Notes under the pieces: model-generated
The model's input: only the letters and a program-made list of their open reading frames with translations
What the model was told of the DNA's origin: nothing
Database searches by the model: none
Source: Tethya wilhelma
Taxonomy: Eukaryota > Porifera > Demospongiae > Tethyida > Tethyidae
Direction of reading: 5' to 3'
DNA length: 64,000 bases
NCBI GenBank assembly: GCA_964030475.1
Contig: CAXIPT010000008.1
Coordinates: 4,929,019 to 4,993,018 of the forward strand
Program-made: the position numbers and the translations under genes
Shown: one piece after another, positions 21,555-35,800 of the stretch
Layout: each line of letters starts with the position of its first letter
Numbering within the stretch: position 1 is the stretch's first letter

Positions 21555-24500
21555 CTAGCTATCTTCCATTGGTATCCCTTTGCGATTAGTGAACTTATGT
21601 CGTACAAGGAAGAGAGCAATAATATCAGCAACCTGTACATATAGGAGTGTACCAGTAGGTGTGCATTAATTTAGGTAGAGGGGAAAACCCAATTACTACA
21701 GACCTGATCAGGGACATCCTCGTGAACAGCATGACCACAACCAGAGAGAACAGACATTTGGAATTTCCCTGCAAGCACAAATCCTAGCATATGAAATTGT
21801 CAATCTTTACCATACACACCAGCCATCAATATGCATGACATACCTTGCATCTGTCCAATCTGCAGCTCCTTATCCAGCCTGTCCACGCCAGCTAGAATGA
21901 GCAGCTTAGGAACAACAGTTGAGAGGAAGAGATTTGACAGCCCATTGAACCATTCCTTCCAAAATGGCTCCGTCTTGGTGAGGTCAATTCTCCAGGTATA
22001 CTACAACCATCAACACACACATACACACACAGAGAGAGAGGAAACTGACTAGCATACTACTTTTCCTTGCAGAGTTGCTTACCACATCAGAGTGAGTCTT
22101 GAGTGTGGGTGCTTTAAAGCCATTGCCACTAGACGGAGTAGTTTCAGCAGCTGTAACAACAGGTAGCAGTAAACACAAAATCACACTAATTGGATCTCAT
22201 AAACTTATACACAAAAGTTCATCCATCATTTATTACTTTTAAATGCCAACGGTTGGTCGCTAGAAGCTGGGACTTGCACCATTACGATCAGCATGAAGAG
22301 ATCTTTCAAATGATATGATTTATTTGGAAAATTGAAAAATGGTCAAAAAAATTGCACTTGAACATATCATTCAAAAGCACCCTTCACACTGATCACAATG
22401 ACACCCTTACCAATCTCAGCTTCTTGTGGCCTTCCTAGCCTGAGATATAGCCCGGAAAAAAATATAAAAATATCTCTATGCATGGGAAATAGAATTGACC
22501 ATAATAAAGTGAAGGCATGGAGAGGCCATATCTAGATCAAAATCAGTGTTCTGATCCTTCTTCAATTGTACAATCTAGCTGACAGTCACATGACTCACAT
22601 GTGCTCTCCTCCTCCTCATCTTCTTCTGTGATGGCACTTCGTGAGACATCACCACCAGGTGCCAACTGGGACTGAGGTGGTGGGTCTGGGGGTGTGGTCT
22701 TGGCAGTAGGTACACTCGAACTTCTTGCACTAGTTCTGATAAATAGAGAAACAAATTCACATTGAAACTTCACAATAAATACACACACATACCTTTGGAC
22801 TTGTCCAGGCATGGAGACTCTGGCCGACTGTACATTTCTCAACTGACCAGAACGAATGCTGCACATGTACAACACATGCAATAGAACAGAAAGATGACTG
22901 GTAATAAATACATCAAATGTACAGCTGGACCTATATACAGTATTTAGCAAAAGTTAATATTTCACGAGTTAAATTCACAAATCAATGCAAAAATGCTGAA
23001 TTGTTTTAGCCAGAATGGTTCAAATCTAGCTGGCCAGAAGCTAATCTAGTTATACCTCCATTCTATAGCTGGAAGCTAATCTAGTAATACCTCCATTCTA
23101 TAGCTTGCTCCAACGATGAGAACTGCTTTGGTCTTCCTCTGAGAAAACTCTGCATGCCGACCAACGATTGCATTGCAGTTCCTACAAATGAAATCAAAAT
23201 GCTTGTTGAAGATGAAGTTCACACAATGAACCACAACTTGAGCAAGACAAGAACTACAACGACCTTGCTTCTGATCCGCAGGGAATCAGTTTACATTGCT
23301 ATAGGTTTCCACTACCACTGGTTATTGTCATGCACACTGCAAACAGTTAATTAACCACTCAAAAGTTGAATAGAAGGAGGAAAAAAAAGGCATGGACCTG
23401 ACTTCAAAGAGATTGTTGACAGGAAGAGGGCATTAGAGGGGGGGTATCTGGTTAGAGGGGAGATGTGCCACACCATTCACTGTCAATATGCTCATACCAT
23501 TATCTTTTGTACTGATCAGAGTGCAGCTGGTGTCTTTAGTAAAGAGAAGCTACACACAGAGACAGGGGCAAGAGGAAGAAGGACATTGAAGGTGTGCGAA
23601 GTGCACACTAGCTTTCAAGACATCCGACCAAGAGATAGAGTAGAGATGCTTTAAGGTGTCTAGCTTATAAGGCCTCACACATGCACACACACATACTCTC
23701 TATCTCTCTCTCTTTGTTGCACCAGACTGGAGCAATTAGAGTCATGACATAACATCCCTTCATGCAAAAGAAGTCCCTTTTCCTTATTCAGTGGGTTCAC
23801 ATACCTCATCTAAATACCTTAAGGTTTGCCAGAATACTGTGCTAATGTTGCTCAGGCAAACACCATACATGTATCAATATAAATTATAGTGTACAGAAAG
23901 AGTGAGGGAGGCAGTATGAAGTTGGGTATTCATATTTCACTGAACACACAGGAAGGCCACTTAGCTCGAAGAGTGACTTAGCAAAATCTTCAACTATTCA
24001 AGTGTCACCATGCACACACACATACACACACTGCCAAGTACATACAATGTTATAAATAGAACACATCTAATGGCCCCATACTACACACAATGAGGTAATA
24101 ATGCTGTAATTCAATTTATGTACCTTCCACTACATCAATGACCACCAGCCCAGCCAGAGATGGAAGGCCGTTCTTAGCAGCTGTCCTCACAGCAATAGCT
24201 CCTCCCATACTACATGAAACAGATGATATCATATTATTGTACGTACGTGACACTGTTGTACCGCAAGACTTGTAGAGTATAAATTTTTTCCCACATGATC
24301 ATTGGCTAGGGTGGACAGATTTTGTATTTTTGTAGCAATAATGAGGGAAGTATGAAATAAGAATACCAAAGGCCATTGATAATACCCATTAGCATAAACC
24401 CCATCCTGGCATTCACTTCCAGCCAGACAATTATGAAACAATGTCTACACATTTAGCTCACAATTCACACAGAGAATCCATCTAACACTGGTCCATCCTC

Positions 24501-25872
24501 AGAGGCCAGTCAATGAAGGTCTCACCCAGCTCACGACCTGATCTCATAAACCACTAGCGCACGCTTTCTCACACGTTAGCTGAGATCGGCCAGTGACCAC
24601 TAACAATGCAGGAATTAATCTACCTTACCTCAACAACAACAACCCCTCAATCAACACTAAATCAGGCCCTTCACAGCTGCTTTCCCTTCCTCCCTTCCCT
24701 TCCTAGCAGCCCAGCTAGACCAGAGTGAGGAGGGCCTGGTGGGTGTGTGAGGCTAACTGCAGTCCCCTCACCTGTGGCCCATGAGTATGATGGGAGGTGC
24801 TGAGTCAGCATTCTCAAACAGCCCTGTCACCACTCCTTCCACATCACTGCAATTGAAAAATACACACCAGAATCATTTTAATTAAACAACAATAATTTTA
24901 CTGTGTGAAAAATTGAAAATATCCATCACCATGCGAGTTGATCAAACACAAGATACTCTCCACAATATGCTAACCTTAAGAGAGTGTCCACAGACAAATC
25001 GCTATCATCTTCTGTTCTCGTATCACCTAGACAACACAACAAGAGCAACAAATTCACACGGCAACAATCACCCACTGATAACCACATCCCAACACCCCCC
25101 TTACTACAGACTGTCACTACAGCAGCAGTATACACAAGCACACATATCCACCAACGGAGGATCTGGCTACAATGCAAAGCATAAACATAGCTATCAAGAA
25201 TCTCAGGATAATGATATTCATAACCATTTCAGGAAGAGCGTGAAAAAATCATGAACAACACAAAAACCTTATGCAAATGTGTGCACAAGTATAGAATTCA
25301 TGCTGAATGAGGCAGGAAGTAAACATGGGTCAAGAGATAGATTGATATCTAATTGACAGTATAAACCATGACTTGTTATTTTTCCACTAAAACTCAAAAT
25401 GGGATTGCAGCAAAAACCACTTTAGTTCCAGATAAACAATGACCAATGCTATAATTTTACACACACACACTCACACACACGCTCACACACACTCACACAC
25501 ACGCTCACACACACTTCAATGGGAACACTTCCTGTGGATTGACTTTTGGAGAGAAAAGAAAATGCAAATGGTGCACTCAAAATGAGTGGGGTGCATGAAC
25601 AGAAAAATCTAGAGTGTCGCATGCAAAAATTTAATAGAAATTAATGGTCCTTATAAACAACACTTTGCAGGCTTGACAAAAATAATGCTGCAGTCAGTAT
25701 GGTCATAAGTTATCTCATAAACAGCCGGTGGAGAAAGTTAAGTGTGTCACGAATAGAGCACCATAAAGAAAACAACACCTTCCCGTTTCTAAGGGGCACG
25801 TTAGCGAACATGCACAGATACATTACAAGTACAAAGAGACAACAGCACACATGCACACACAGACTTCCTGCG

Positions 25873-25904
<32 letters not shown>

Positions 25905-28900
25905 GAGAAGTCAACTAACGGCTCTAACAATGAACTTGGCCCGACAGCTGAAATCAGAGAAAGGGGGAGACTGAATACCAATGTGATGATTTAACTAATT
26001 GACGACAGGGGGTGCCTCCTGTAAAGCCAGGAGTAGAAGGATGCACTCCATGACCTCAGGGCATCCCAGACAAGACTTAATTTGTAAGATCAAAGGGAGA
26101 TAAGGTGGGCGAAGAAACCTCAGAGTGAGCTGTGCGTGTGCAAGTGGTAGCTTGAGAATCAAGAGGTTAATGTCTGCCAGACCAAAGGTATGAAGAGGTT
26201 CAAATACACAGGGGTACATGACTGTATGATGATAATAATAATACTAGCGAGTGGCATTGGTTACAGGAAGAGGGTGAGAGGAAATAGTCTGCCATCTCTA
26301 AGATCTATGGTAATGAAGAAGGCACTTTTACAGACAGGTCACCAGTCAGACAAACAGTACAGGAAGGGAGACCATGCTTTAAGAAAATAAATGATTATCG
26401 CTCTCCCTTCCATGCAGGACACCAGACAGTGACTCTTTGACCTTTTGACACCATGCAGAGACTGAGCTAAAAATAAGCCATACAGTGGTACGTATGTAAC
26501 CAGGCCTTCAGCACATAGGGAGGGACTGGTATATGAGGCTATACCCCTATATCTTCAATCACTCCAGCCAAGAGTATAATTTTATCCCCTTTTGCTCTCT
26601 ACCATAAAGAAAGATAATGCTATAGAATTCCTGGAAGATTGACTCAGCTACCTCATGCAAGCACATACATGTACAACCACTGATGGACCCATGCATGTGT
26701 GGATGCAAGTCTGCTGAAGGAAATGAGCTTGCAATAGAAAACACTATCGTATTTTTGCTCACTCACCATGACCACGGATATCCATAGCAACCACTCGACA
26801 ATGTATTGATTTGCTGATAGCCACCTAGTGAGAGAGACAACATCCTTGAGCATAGAATTATGATGATAAGGCAAAATTATACAACTCAATTAGTCACAAC
26901 TAATGCAGGGGCATACCCATTATTATCAATAGATACATCATTATATTGCATCTAATCCATAAAAGCAATAATATTTATACAATACAACCTGAATACCAAC
27001 CTAAACACACTGCTATTTTGAGCACTGATCAGTAAACAGACGATATATACAGCTCTATATCATGTGCCACTACACTGCTACCATACCCAGTAGTACACAG
27101 TGATTAGTCTCCATTTAATAGGTTATTGTTATTACCACTGTCAGTCCCAAAACACTTTGAGCGGCCATGCCACTGGTGTTAGGAGTGGTGGAGAGGAATG
27201 TGGGCCTTTTGTCAACGGTACACGGTACCAGGTGGACTGGTAATGAGTACAATTACTGGTTAGAAGCATTGCAGTGGCTGCATGCCAGAACTGTGTAGGG
27301 GGGTTCCCCTTTTTTTGAGATGCTTGTATGAATTCATGGAAACTCTGACTCTTTTCTTTCACACCACTTTCACATACCCTCACATACTCACACTCTCACA
27401 GCCTCCCACCTTCACACCCTCCCAGCCTCCCAGCATCACAAATAAAAATGCAATTAACATTAGCAGCACTATGGCAGCTTCGATCACAAATATTTGATCC
27501 TAAACATCTGAAAATCATCAGTGACACTCACTCACTCACTCACTCACTCACTCACTGTGAAGGTGGCCCAGGAAAGAGCCGAGTGTCCTCCTCCATGCAA
27601 CAATAAGAGGACAGGACCAGCAGACCCACTGGAATACACTCTGAAACAGTAAACGGTTCCACACAAAATACACAGAGGAATCAAGAGTCAAGGAGAACTG
27701 CAGGAGACAATGGACTGTCATCTTTCACATTGCTATATAACACAATTGACAATTAACTCCCAGATGCATGCATACAGACAATAGCAATAGAAATTGAAAC
27801 ACAAATGCAGAGGTGCAAATCTGGAGGGACTAAATTAGAGCTAAGAGCTCGAGAGGACTAAGAAAGCAGGTTAAAGTCTGACTTGTGCATGATTCAAAGG
27901 TACATGTTACAATTATGTGCAGGATATGTTGTTGCCCGTGGTGACCATATCTTGACTCCTCTCAAAGAAATCACTCCATGGCAACGGCGAGTAGTCCCTC
28001 CTGCCACGACCTTTGACCTTTCCACCACTGCTGCATAAAACATATACCATTAAAAATCTCATATCTCTTTTGTCTAAACAAAGATGAACGTGCACTGATA
28101 ATCATCACCAAAAAAAACCCTTTAACAATTTTTGCAGTAAGCAAGTTGAGAAGTCATAGCTAGCAGTCACGCGCTCACAAACAAACACACAAACATACTG
28201 ACGCTAGCTCGTTGGGAAAAGAGCAGGTAAGGAAGTTCCGTTAATTAAACACTTTAATAAAGCATAGATGTGACCACATCCTATAATAACAACCTGACAT
28301 GCTACAGTCCAAATCACAGCTTGAAAGGCTTCACTTAAAACTGACCGGAGTTCGAACAATCAAGCTTCAGACAAAAGACATCACAAAAAGTTTAAACTCT
28401 ACCCTAAGTGGTTCCTTCCCAAACTCCTCATTGACATGGTATGCAGTCTATAGTATATATATACCAGGGCTGGGAGTGTGTGTACTCTGTGTGTGTGGAG
28501 TCACATGCTAAAGGCAATGAGTAGAGTCCCTTCATTCCTTGCCATAACAAGTCACAAAACATGGAAGCCTTTAGTTCAGAATCAAGAGCTTTTGGAAAGG
28601 TTTAGCACACCAACACTTATATGACCCATTGTATGCACACATGTGGTAATAGTCAGTAACAGAGTGAAGACTGTATGGAGAGTAAAACTAGTCTGCATTT
28701 CATAGTCTGCCATTTCTACACACACACACATATACATAAGGAAAGCCTGGGCATTTTCATACAGATATGCATAGCCTGGACTAGTGGATAGTCCTCCATA
28801 CTGTTATTACAGTACTCTAGATATCAGCTTTGTGCAAACTAAAGTTGTGTTATAATTCAATCTGCTTACTGGGTTGGTGAACAAGAATAATCTTAGATAA

Positions 28901-30574
28901 TAATACTTATTTCAACGAAATTGAAATTGGTATATATTAGTATTGCCATATCATACTGAAACATTTGTGACAACAATTTTAATATGGATTCTAACAATGG
29001 ATATCAACAACACATATATACCCCTAGCTGTACACATTTTAATACCCAGAGACAATTTATCACTAACCAGTCCAGGAAGAGAGAGGTGCATGGGACAGCC
29101 ATGGCAGCTTTGGACTGGCAGTTGCACACTTGCACCCATGACTTCATGCAGAGCTTGCCTTGAGGGGAAAATGGTTGGAACCTAAATATAACTACACCCA
29201 GGATATCAGCCACTGTTAGGACATGGGGTTGCCATGGGAGACACCTATAAGGTCTTGGAAGTTCTTAATGCAACAGGTATGTAGGGGTTCACTGTTGCCA
29301 AGGGGCATGGGGTGGGCCAAGAGGTCAAGGTTCAAGCACCACAGTGTAAAGGGGTAAAGAATACAACCATAGTGGGCTAGTTGTGCACAGGGAGGTGAAA
29401 CCAAAGCACACACTGTCACATGCAGCCACTGGGTGCAGTTGTGTGTGTGTATGCACAAAGAGAAATGGGCTAGAAAACATTGCTCCTATCTTGTCACAAC
29501 ATTGATTCCCATGATAGTAGAATGTGCTCTAGTTTCCATGCACTCTGCTGCCAGTGAAATCTCCCTGTGGTCTCGGTTATGAAAACACCACTGGTTTACT
29601 GATAAAGTTCACTTCAAAAAAACTGTTTATTGTGCGAAGCAACAACACTGTGTGGAGTTTTGAAAATCAACTTTTATAGGCTTAAGAGACGAAGAGGGTC
29701 AATAATTGTATATTGCTGGCAAAATGGCAACAGTTTTCAATATAACTTCCAACTAAAGTAGCATGTACGTCCACACTTATATAGCAGTTCCACTAACTAT
29801 GTTGATGGTTGAACACCTTAAGAGGTAAACAAACTGAGCAGGTACTAGGTATGAACGACCAGTTCACACCATATGACTGTATGTGAGCATATCACCAACT
29901 AACTCTAAAATGTACGTAGAAACAAACTGAGCAAGAATGAATGGCCAGTGAACTCCATATGACTGTATGTGAGCACCACCAGCTAACTCTAAAATGTATG
30001 CAGAAAAAAACTGAGCAAGAATGAATGGCCAGTTCACACCATATGACTGCATGTGAGCACCACCAGCTAACTCTAGATATATGGCATTGTAGAAGCAAAT
30101 ATGTCAGTATTAGCACTTGCAGCTAGAGAAAAATGAGAGTGACAATTGAAAAGTAAATTTAACATACAAAGACAAGACTAACCCATAATCCAGCTAGGTT
30201 TCATAAACACATTTGATTCCTGGGATCATAAATTGCTCAGGCATGAGAAAGAGCTATAATTATAGTCTGTCCCGTCCAGTGCCTGTGTTCTTGAGGTTGC
30301 TGAATCGTTACATCATTGAAAATTTCAAAAATTTTTTGGCCAAAACAGCACCTTCCTTTCATGTAGAGGGGAGCTTGTGGGAAGTGGGTGGGGAGTTAAT
30401 AAGAGGGGGTAATTAACAGGAGGGGTTATTTAATTAAAATTTAATATTAGCTCGAAATGGACCAAAATGAGAATTTAATGGTGGTCTAAATGAAACCACG
30501 CTCACTTAGTCTACAGATGATATATTATACATGCATACATACACACGCACACACATACACACACACATGCACTN

Positions 30575-30649
<75 letters not shown>

Positions 30650-31167
30650 GACTCTCAAGTGAAAAAAAGCCTTCTTTCAATCTCAATAATAATATTGACA
30701 ATAATGGTGATTTCTGAACATTGTCAAGTTTACAACTGAGTTATCAGCGTTCACAAAACAGCATCAGCAGGCTTACGTAAACCGTCCATTCACCACCAGA
30801 GTAAACATGGATCAACTGTTTCTCAATTTGCGGAGAAGACGTTGAAAAACAAAAAACAGAGAGCATTGCCCTATCAGCAACAAACAACAATGGAGAATGA
30901 AATGTTGAAATCATTATTGCTCTAATTAGCAGACGAACAACAAGTCCTACATTATTGAATGGATCAATATTATGAGAAATAATAGAATAGCATAATCTAA
31001 TTAAGTCTGTTGTTGATATATGAGATAGAACTGCATATGAAGTTTACTCATCGGGCCAGATGCATAATTCATGATACAATGCAATGTGTTGGCATATGGA
31101 GGATGGCGATAAGCAAAGTGAACAGATTTACTCTATCTGCTTTGAAAACACAAGGAGTACACACACA

Positions 31168-31222
<55 letters not shown>

Positions 31223-32599
31223 CCAACTCTAGCTCTTAAGTTAGTTCAACAATTATTAAACCATTATAACTATCACTTCCAAGTCAACCACTGACTACCT
31301 ATTCAGAAACCGGATATATGGATATTGGGGAATATGTTGAGATAACATAAATTTATACTCTTTATTCCTTACATCATAATTCACATGAATATGGAGTTAG
31401 CTTACAACCTGTGAGCTTGTAGTTACCGTAAGTGCCATTGTGACATAACCAAATTAATAAATAACCACCTTTGAACAATTAGAAAACAATGCCAAAGAAT
31501 GCAATTATGTTCTGAACTGCATTGCATCATTATTTGTAAAGCAGCAAAAGTTATCTACTATAATAATAGCTTGATGCCTATACCTAGCTTGATGCCTACA
31601 GTGTCTAATTACAATTTTAATGTTACTATTCGTTAATCATATTTTTATAAGGTTACTACAAAGTCATAATCTGCTCATGTTATTATTTTGCCAGTGTATT
31701 CTTGGCAGACGGAGTACAAAATTATGATTCCCTGTAATTGCATGCACTTCTTATGTATAACTCTTATAAACTGCTTTTTGTTAGCAAAGATCAATCAGCT
31801 ACAACGCAAGACCACTGCTTATTGGATTCGCAGCTCAGTCAAAACATAGTAATCGATCTATGATTGTATACAACTTCAACAACAAAGGATGGTACATGAA
31901 TGCATGCAAGGCCTGACAGAAATACAGATTCTGTCACGCAGTGTTGACTGTATAAGTCACTGAGCCACAACACTCAATAGAACCAAGAGAGGCAAACTGG
32001 ACCCTACAGTAGCCCCACAGAGGAAGTGGGGTCACAGCAACACACTTGCAGAGCAACAGCCCTTGGATACCTAAGTGTCTAGGTCAGCAGCCAGACACTC
32101 CAGACACAATCAGTGGACTAGATGGAGATTGTCTGGTCTGCTCTCTAATGAAATCATAGGTAGTCATTAAAGTTATTTTTGTCCTCTCTTGGTGGCAGCA
32201 CTTGTGAACCCACCCACCCACACAGATTGATCCATCTTTTAATGACTATCAGTATGTATAATTATGGGACAATCTGTGCATAAAGCACATTATATGTGTC
32301 GCTTGGTTGTTGGTCCCTTTCAAGCATCCCACTTGTATGTGTGCAGCATACACATGATTGAGGGACACCACCACATGTTCACATAGTCATTATTGACTAA
32401 AGAAGAGGTGGGGTCAATACTTTGGCTATGAATAAAATTATGATGTACAGGCACACATGGCATTATTGTATCAATTTATGGGCAAACTAATGTGTACAGA
32501 GGTCTGTATTTAGCCTACACACCTTCCAGACGGTAGAGAATATCCAGCTGGTAAGGGAGGAAGGCCTTTCTTTAGGAGCTCTTTCTGCATCAATGACAT
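21555..32599 (-). CDS. PPME1: Protein phosphatase methylesterase 1
   Basis: Alpha/beta-fold serine esterase that removes the C-terminal methyl ester of the PP2A catalytic subunit. The start codon is in exon 1, 32523-32599 (MSLMQKELLKKGLPPLPAGY), followed by a 4.5-kb intron. Further exons lie near 27925-28030 (RGRRDYSPLPWSDFFE), 27555-27640 (GPVLLLLHGGGHSALSWA), 26760-26830 (AISKSIHCRVVAMDIRGHG), 24976-25026, 24785-24848 (SAPPIILMGH), 24124-24210, 23091-23181, 22792-22855, 22550-22740, 22070-22150, 21885-22000, 21700-21770, and the last ends at 21555. The triad is complete: Ser in GHSMGGAIAV (split by an intron), Asp in VVIDVVEGTAM, His in GCGHAVHEDVPDQ. The family hallmark FLRGRPKQFSSLEQAIEWS is clear. 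An acidic, Pro/Ser-rich insertion (EEDEEEEST) occupies the place of the human acidic loop. Exon limits are approximate except exon 1 and the stop. Confidence 0.94.
25457..25515. repeat. Imperfect CACA(CT)CA repeat array
   Basis: Alternating ACACACACTCACACACACGCTC units in a PPME1 intron. A second pure (CA)n run lies at 25878-25902. Both are non-coding. Confidence 0.85.
27524..27556. repeat. (CACT)n tetranucleotide repeat abutting a PPME1 splice donor
   Basis: About eight CACT units. On the coding strand this is (AGTG)n starting at the donor of the exon encoding HGGGHSALSWATFT, so several tandem GTGAGT-like donors exist there. Confidence 0.9.
29826..30080. repeat. ~85-bp tandem repeat, about three units
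   Basis: The anchor ATATGACTG recurs at 29871, 29957 and 30041 (spacings 86 and 84). Each is preceded by AATGGCCAGT-like sequence and followed by GTGAGCACCACCAGCTAACTCT. Open frames through it are repeat artefacts. Confidence 0.9.
30575..30646. repeat. (CA)n microsatellite next to an N
   Basis: About 70 bases of CA following the unresolved base at 30574, inside PPME1 intron 1. Confidence 0.95.
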
Positions 32600-32888
32600 G
32601 ATTGAGAATCGCTTTGTTGTCGGGTAGACAGGATGTAAAGTTGATAGTGTCATAATTACGTAATCGTAGTAGTACTATTTTGGGCTCAGCGAAGGGGATT
32701 TTCTGTCCCCTCCCACCATTGTATTTAAGTGCTTATAAGTGGCTGAAAAGTAGTGTCACTGGCTAAGTAAAGTAAACTAAACGACTAGAAAACATTAAAG
32801 TTTGCAAGCACTCTGCGTTCGTTATATAAACTGTACGACTACACTAAAACATCGAACATTTTTTGCAGTAGAATCTGAACTAAGTAAC
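32600..32888. promoter_or_regulatory. Bidirectional promoter of PPME1 and the NFAT-like gene, with a kappaB-like site
   Basis: 289 bp separate the divergent start codons. GGGGATTTTC at 32694-32703 is close to the NF-kappaB consensus GGGRNNYYCC and also offers an NFAT-compatible GAAAA core on the other strand. A TTACGTAA-like CRE/PAR site (AATTACGTAATC) lies near 32653-32664. TF binding is inferred. Confidence 0.45.
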
Positions 32889-35800
32889 ATGTCTTTTTCA
32901 CCGAACAAATTGAGCCCAATCAACAACATTGAATGCAGCGGCCAAGTTTTAGCATACCATCAAGACCGTTTTGTGCCTGACGTTCAAGCGACAGCTGGTG
33001 AACAGTCACCAACTCAATCCTATTACCCCGCGGCGGCTGCTGGTAGAAAGAGAACCCGAGAAGACAGTGGGATCTGGGCTGAAGATTTCGAGGAAGGTTT
33101 CCTTGGAGGAAGCCTGCTCACTGGATCTGACTCAAAGCGCCACTGCAGTCCAGTCAACTCTGTCTTTCCAGACTCCCCTCTGAGCTTGGACCACACTGGC
33201 ATAAGCATCCCCGTCACAAGCACTGGGGGTAGCTCACCAATAAATCAGCAGCAGGGGGTGGACTTCTTCCAACAATCATCATCTGCTTCAAGTTGCAGTG
33301 CTGCCACTAGCCAGCAGTACAACTTCCAGCCATCATTTCCCGCCATTGGTGGGAACATTGGTGGTGCTATCTTTGGTACTACTATGCAGCAATGTGATTC
33401 AGTTATTGCCGGCCAATCAACATTCTCAGAAGAATATCAGCTGATTATCACAGAACAGCCTGAACTAGTAAGTTAACACATGTTGCTGGATAACAAATAC
33501 TTTAATATGACAATATCTCTTTTCCCTATTCATGCAGTACTATCGTGCAAGATATCAAACAGAAGGTGTGAGAGCTCCAATAAAGGGAAGAAAAGACAAC
33601 TATCCTTCAGTACAGGTATGCATAATGCATACATCTATTGTGCTCACATGACCCTGTACATTATTCATGACATTGTTGTCCTTAGTCATTAGAATAACAA
33701 CACATCCCGTCATAGTTCCATATGCATCCAAAGATAAAATTTGCCAGCTGTGCATATTTCACAAAGTCAATAGAGTCCACACAAAATCCATGTTTGCACA
33801 CACACACATGTACACACACACACAGCAGCCACTAACTTTATTATGCAATGTATATCTATAGGTTATTGGACCTGCTCAATTCAACTATGGAGGAAAGGTG
33901 GTCGTCAAACTAGTCCACGAAGATGGCACTGATCATACCTCTTGCTCTCTGGATTGTAGTGAAGAGAGAAAGAATGCTTTGGTCAAAAAGATTGGACCAC
34001 ATACCCGCATGGCCACAGAGTAAGTCTCCCTTCGTGGTGTGTGTGTGCGTGTTGTAATGCTATTGGTTGGTGCTCAAAGCAACATAATAGTGGAATAGTG
34101 GTTTCATTATCAATTTTACACCATTTCCACACTGAGGACTTACTAGAGCTTTAACCCCCTATGTAAGATGATGAGCTTCAAGCACAACATCTTTTGTGAT
34201 GATATAAGCTGATTATTATCGCTGTTTCTGATAATTTTCTAGATTTGAAGACCTGCGCATTCGTCGCGAGAAGAAGAAGGATGGTCGTAAAATGGCTGCA
34301 ACTGACAAACTCTCCCAAAAAGAGGGACACAATGATAAGGTGGCTTGTCTGCTCTTTGAAGCTGAAATCAGAACGCCAGATCAGGGTGTCATCAAATGCA
34401 AAGTGAAATCAGATCCAATCAGCCTAAGTATGTGATTGATAAGAGATTTGTTTGCATGATATGTTTTTATCAAGATCAACAAAGGCGAAATTTATTATTG
34501 TGTTACGTTTTCCCTTTCAATTCAATCACACTCACAGATGCAGCCCCTGAGCCTGCTGAACTGGACTGGATTCAACCAGAGAGAGGTCACGTTATTGGAC
34601 GAGAGACAGTGGTCATCAAGGGATCCAAGATGACTTCTCGTAAGTGATTTTTTTAAACATTATGTAGTTTATAAAAAATGATTTTCTGGATAAATTGTTA
34701 CAGCCTAATACATTATTTATTGCCTGTCTACATACTGTCATACACACATACAGCTAAAGTCACCTTCCGTGTTTATCTTGATGGTGGTAAAACGGTTGAT
34801 CTTCACGGAACTGTCGACAAGGATCGTTCTCACCAGAACGTGCTCCTCGTGAGGACTCCCTCTCTCGCTCAACACCAGGCTCACTTTGGAACCCAGAACA
34901 TCCCAGCAGAAGTGATTGTGACAACTGGACGCACACAACTGGCCAGTAATCGCCTTCGATTCGAGTTCATCCCAGATCGTAAGTGATTCATTCGTGTAAC
35001 ATTCAAAAATGTTTGTATCATAATATATATACAATTTCAATTCCATAAATATTATGATAATAATAATAATTATATCGCAATCTTTTTCAAATTTTGCAGA
35101 CATCTGTCGTGAGTGCATGCAGGACACGAGCTCACTTCAGCCACAGCAGCAGCAATACCCCACTGGAGCGTCGTGTAGCTCTCCCATGCCCATTGGCCTC
35201 TATCCTCCTAGCACCCTGCAGCACACCCACGAGCATCCCTCTCCTACCCACGTCCCTCAGTCGCCAGCTCATGAGCCAGCAGCCTACAAAGTGAGTCAGT
35301 GTGCATAATTGGCCATCATAGTTCATTTGTATATTATCTATTGACGGGAAGGATTTTTTGTATTGCAAAAAAATTGATTTTAATTTTTTTTTGCTGTTTC
35401 CAGGTAACTGCTGGTCCTACTGTTACTCTACCTCAGGGGAGCCTGTCCAATCCTGGAGACATTATGCCATCTCAGTCCACTGGTCTCATTTCTCAGACCT
35501 TTCTGGACGGATCGGGAAGCAGTGAAAAGCAAGACGAGTCCATCATGCAGTTTGTTCAAACTCTGATTGGCAATACAGACTACCCTGGTGATGCCCCCAG
35601 CACCAGTGCTACTAACACACAGCAACAACAGCAGCAAAACTTGAGCAGCTCCTCTTACATGCTTCCCAGCACCAGTCCATATGTGTCGGTGGAGAGTCAG
35701 CTGCAGACCCCACCCCCTTCCTACCAGCTGCCCAGCGATGGTGCCATCAACTCCCCTCCTTACCTTGGCGATAACCCTATCAGCTCCCCCAATGTAGACA

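Larger units (their letters stand above)
28035..32522 (-). other. 4.5-kb first intron of PPME1
   Basis: The longest intron in the window, separating the 77-bp first exon from the rest of PPME1. It holds an 85-bp tandem repeat (29826-30080), (CA)n runs around the N at 30574 and at 31174-31220, and AT-rich unique sequence. I found no convincing nested gene on either strand. Confidence 0.7.

Noticed and set aside
25457..25515. Regularly spaced short repeats resembling a CRISPR-like array
   Set aside because: Simple CA/CT microsatellite with no unique spacers, in an animal intron.
29864..30116. Repetitive ORFs with an apparent FILAQF-type protein repeat
   Set aside because: Translation of the 85-bp tandem repeat in a PPME1 intron. 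Units of 84 and 86 bp would not preserve frame, so coding is unlikely.
32889..33467. Calling the Rel gene NF-kappaB
   Set aside because: The recognition loop is R-A-R-Y-x-T-E-G rather than R-x-R-Y-x-C-E-G, and there are no ankyrin repeats. The NFAT-like call fits better.
35054..35308. Possibility that the NFAT-like gene ends at the CA/Gln-rich exon
   Set aside because: Downstream exons keep phase exactly to the stop at 36308 and have good splice sites.
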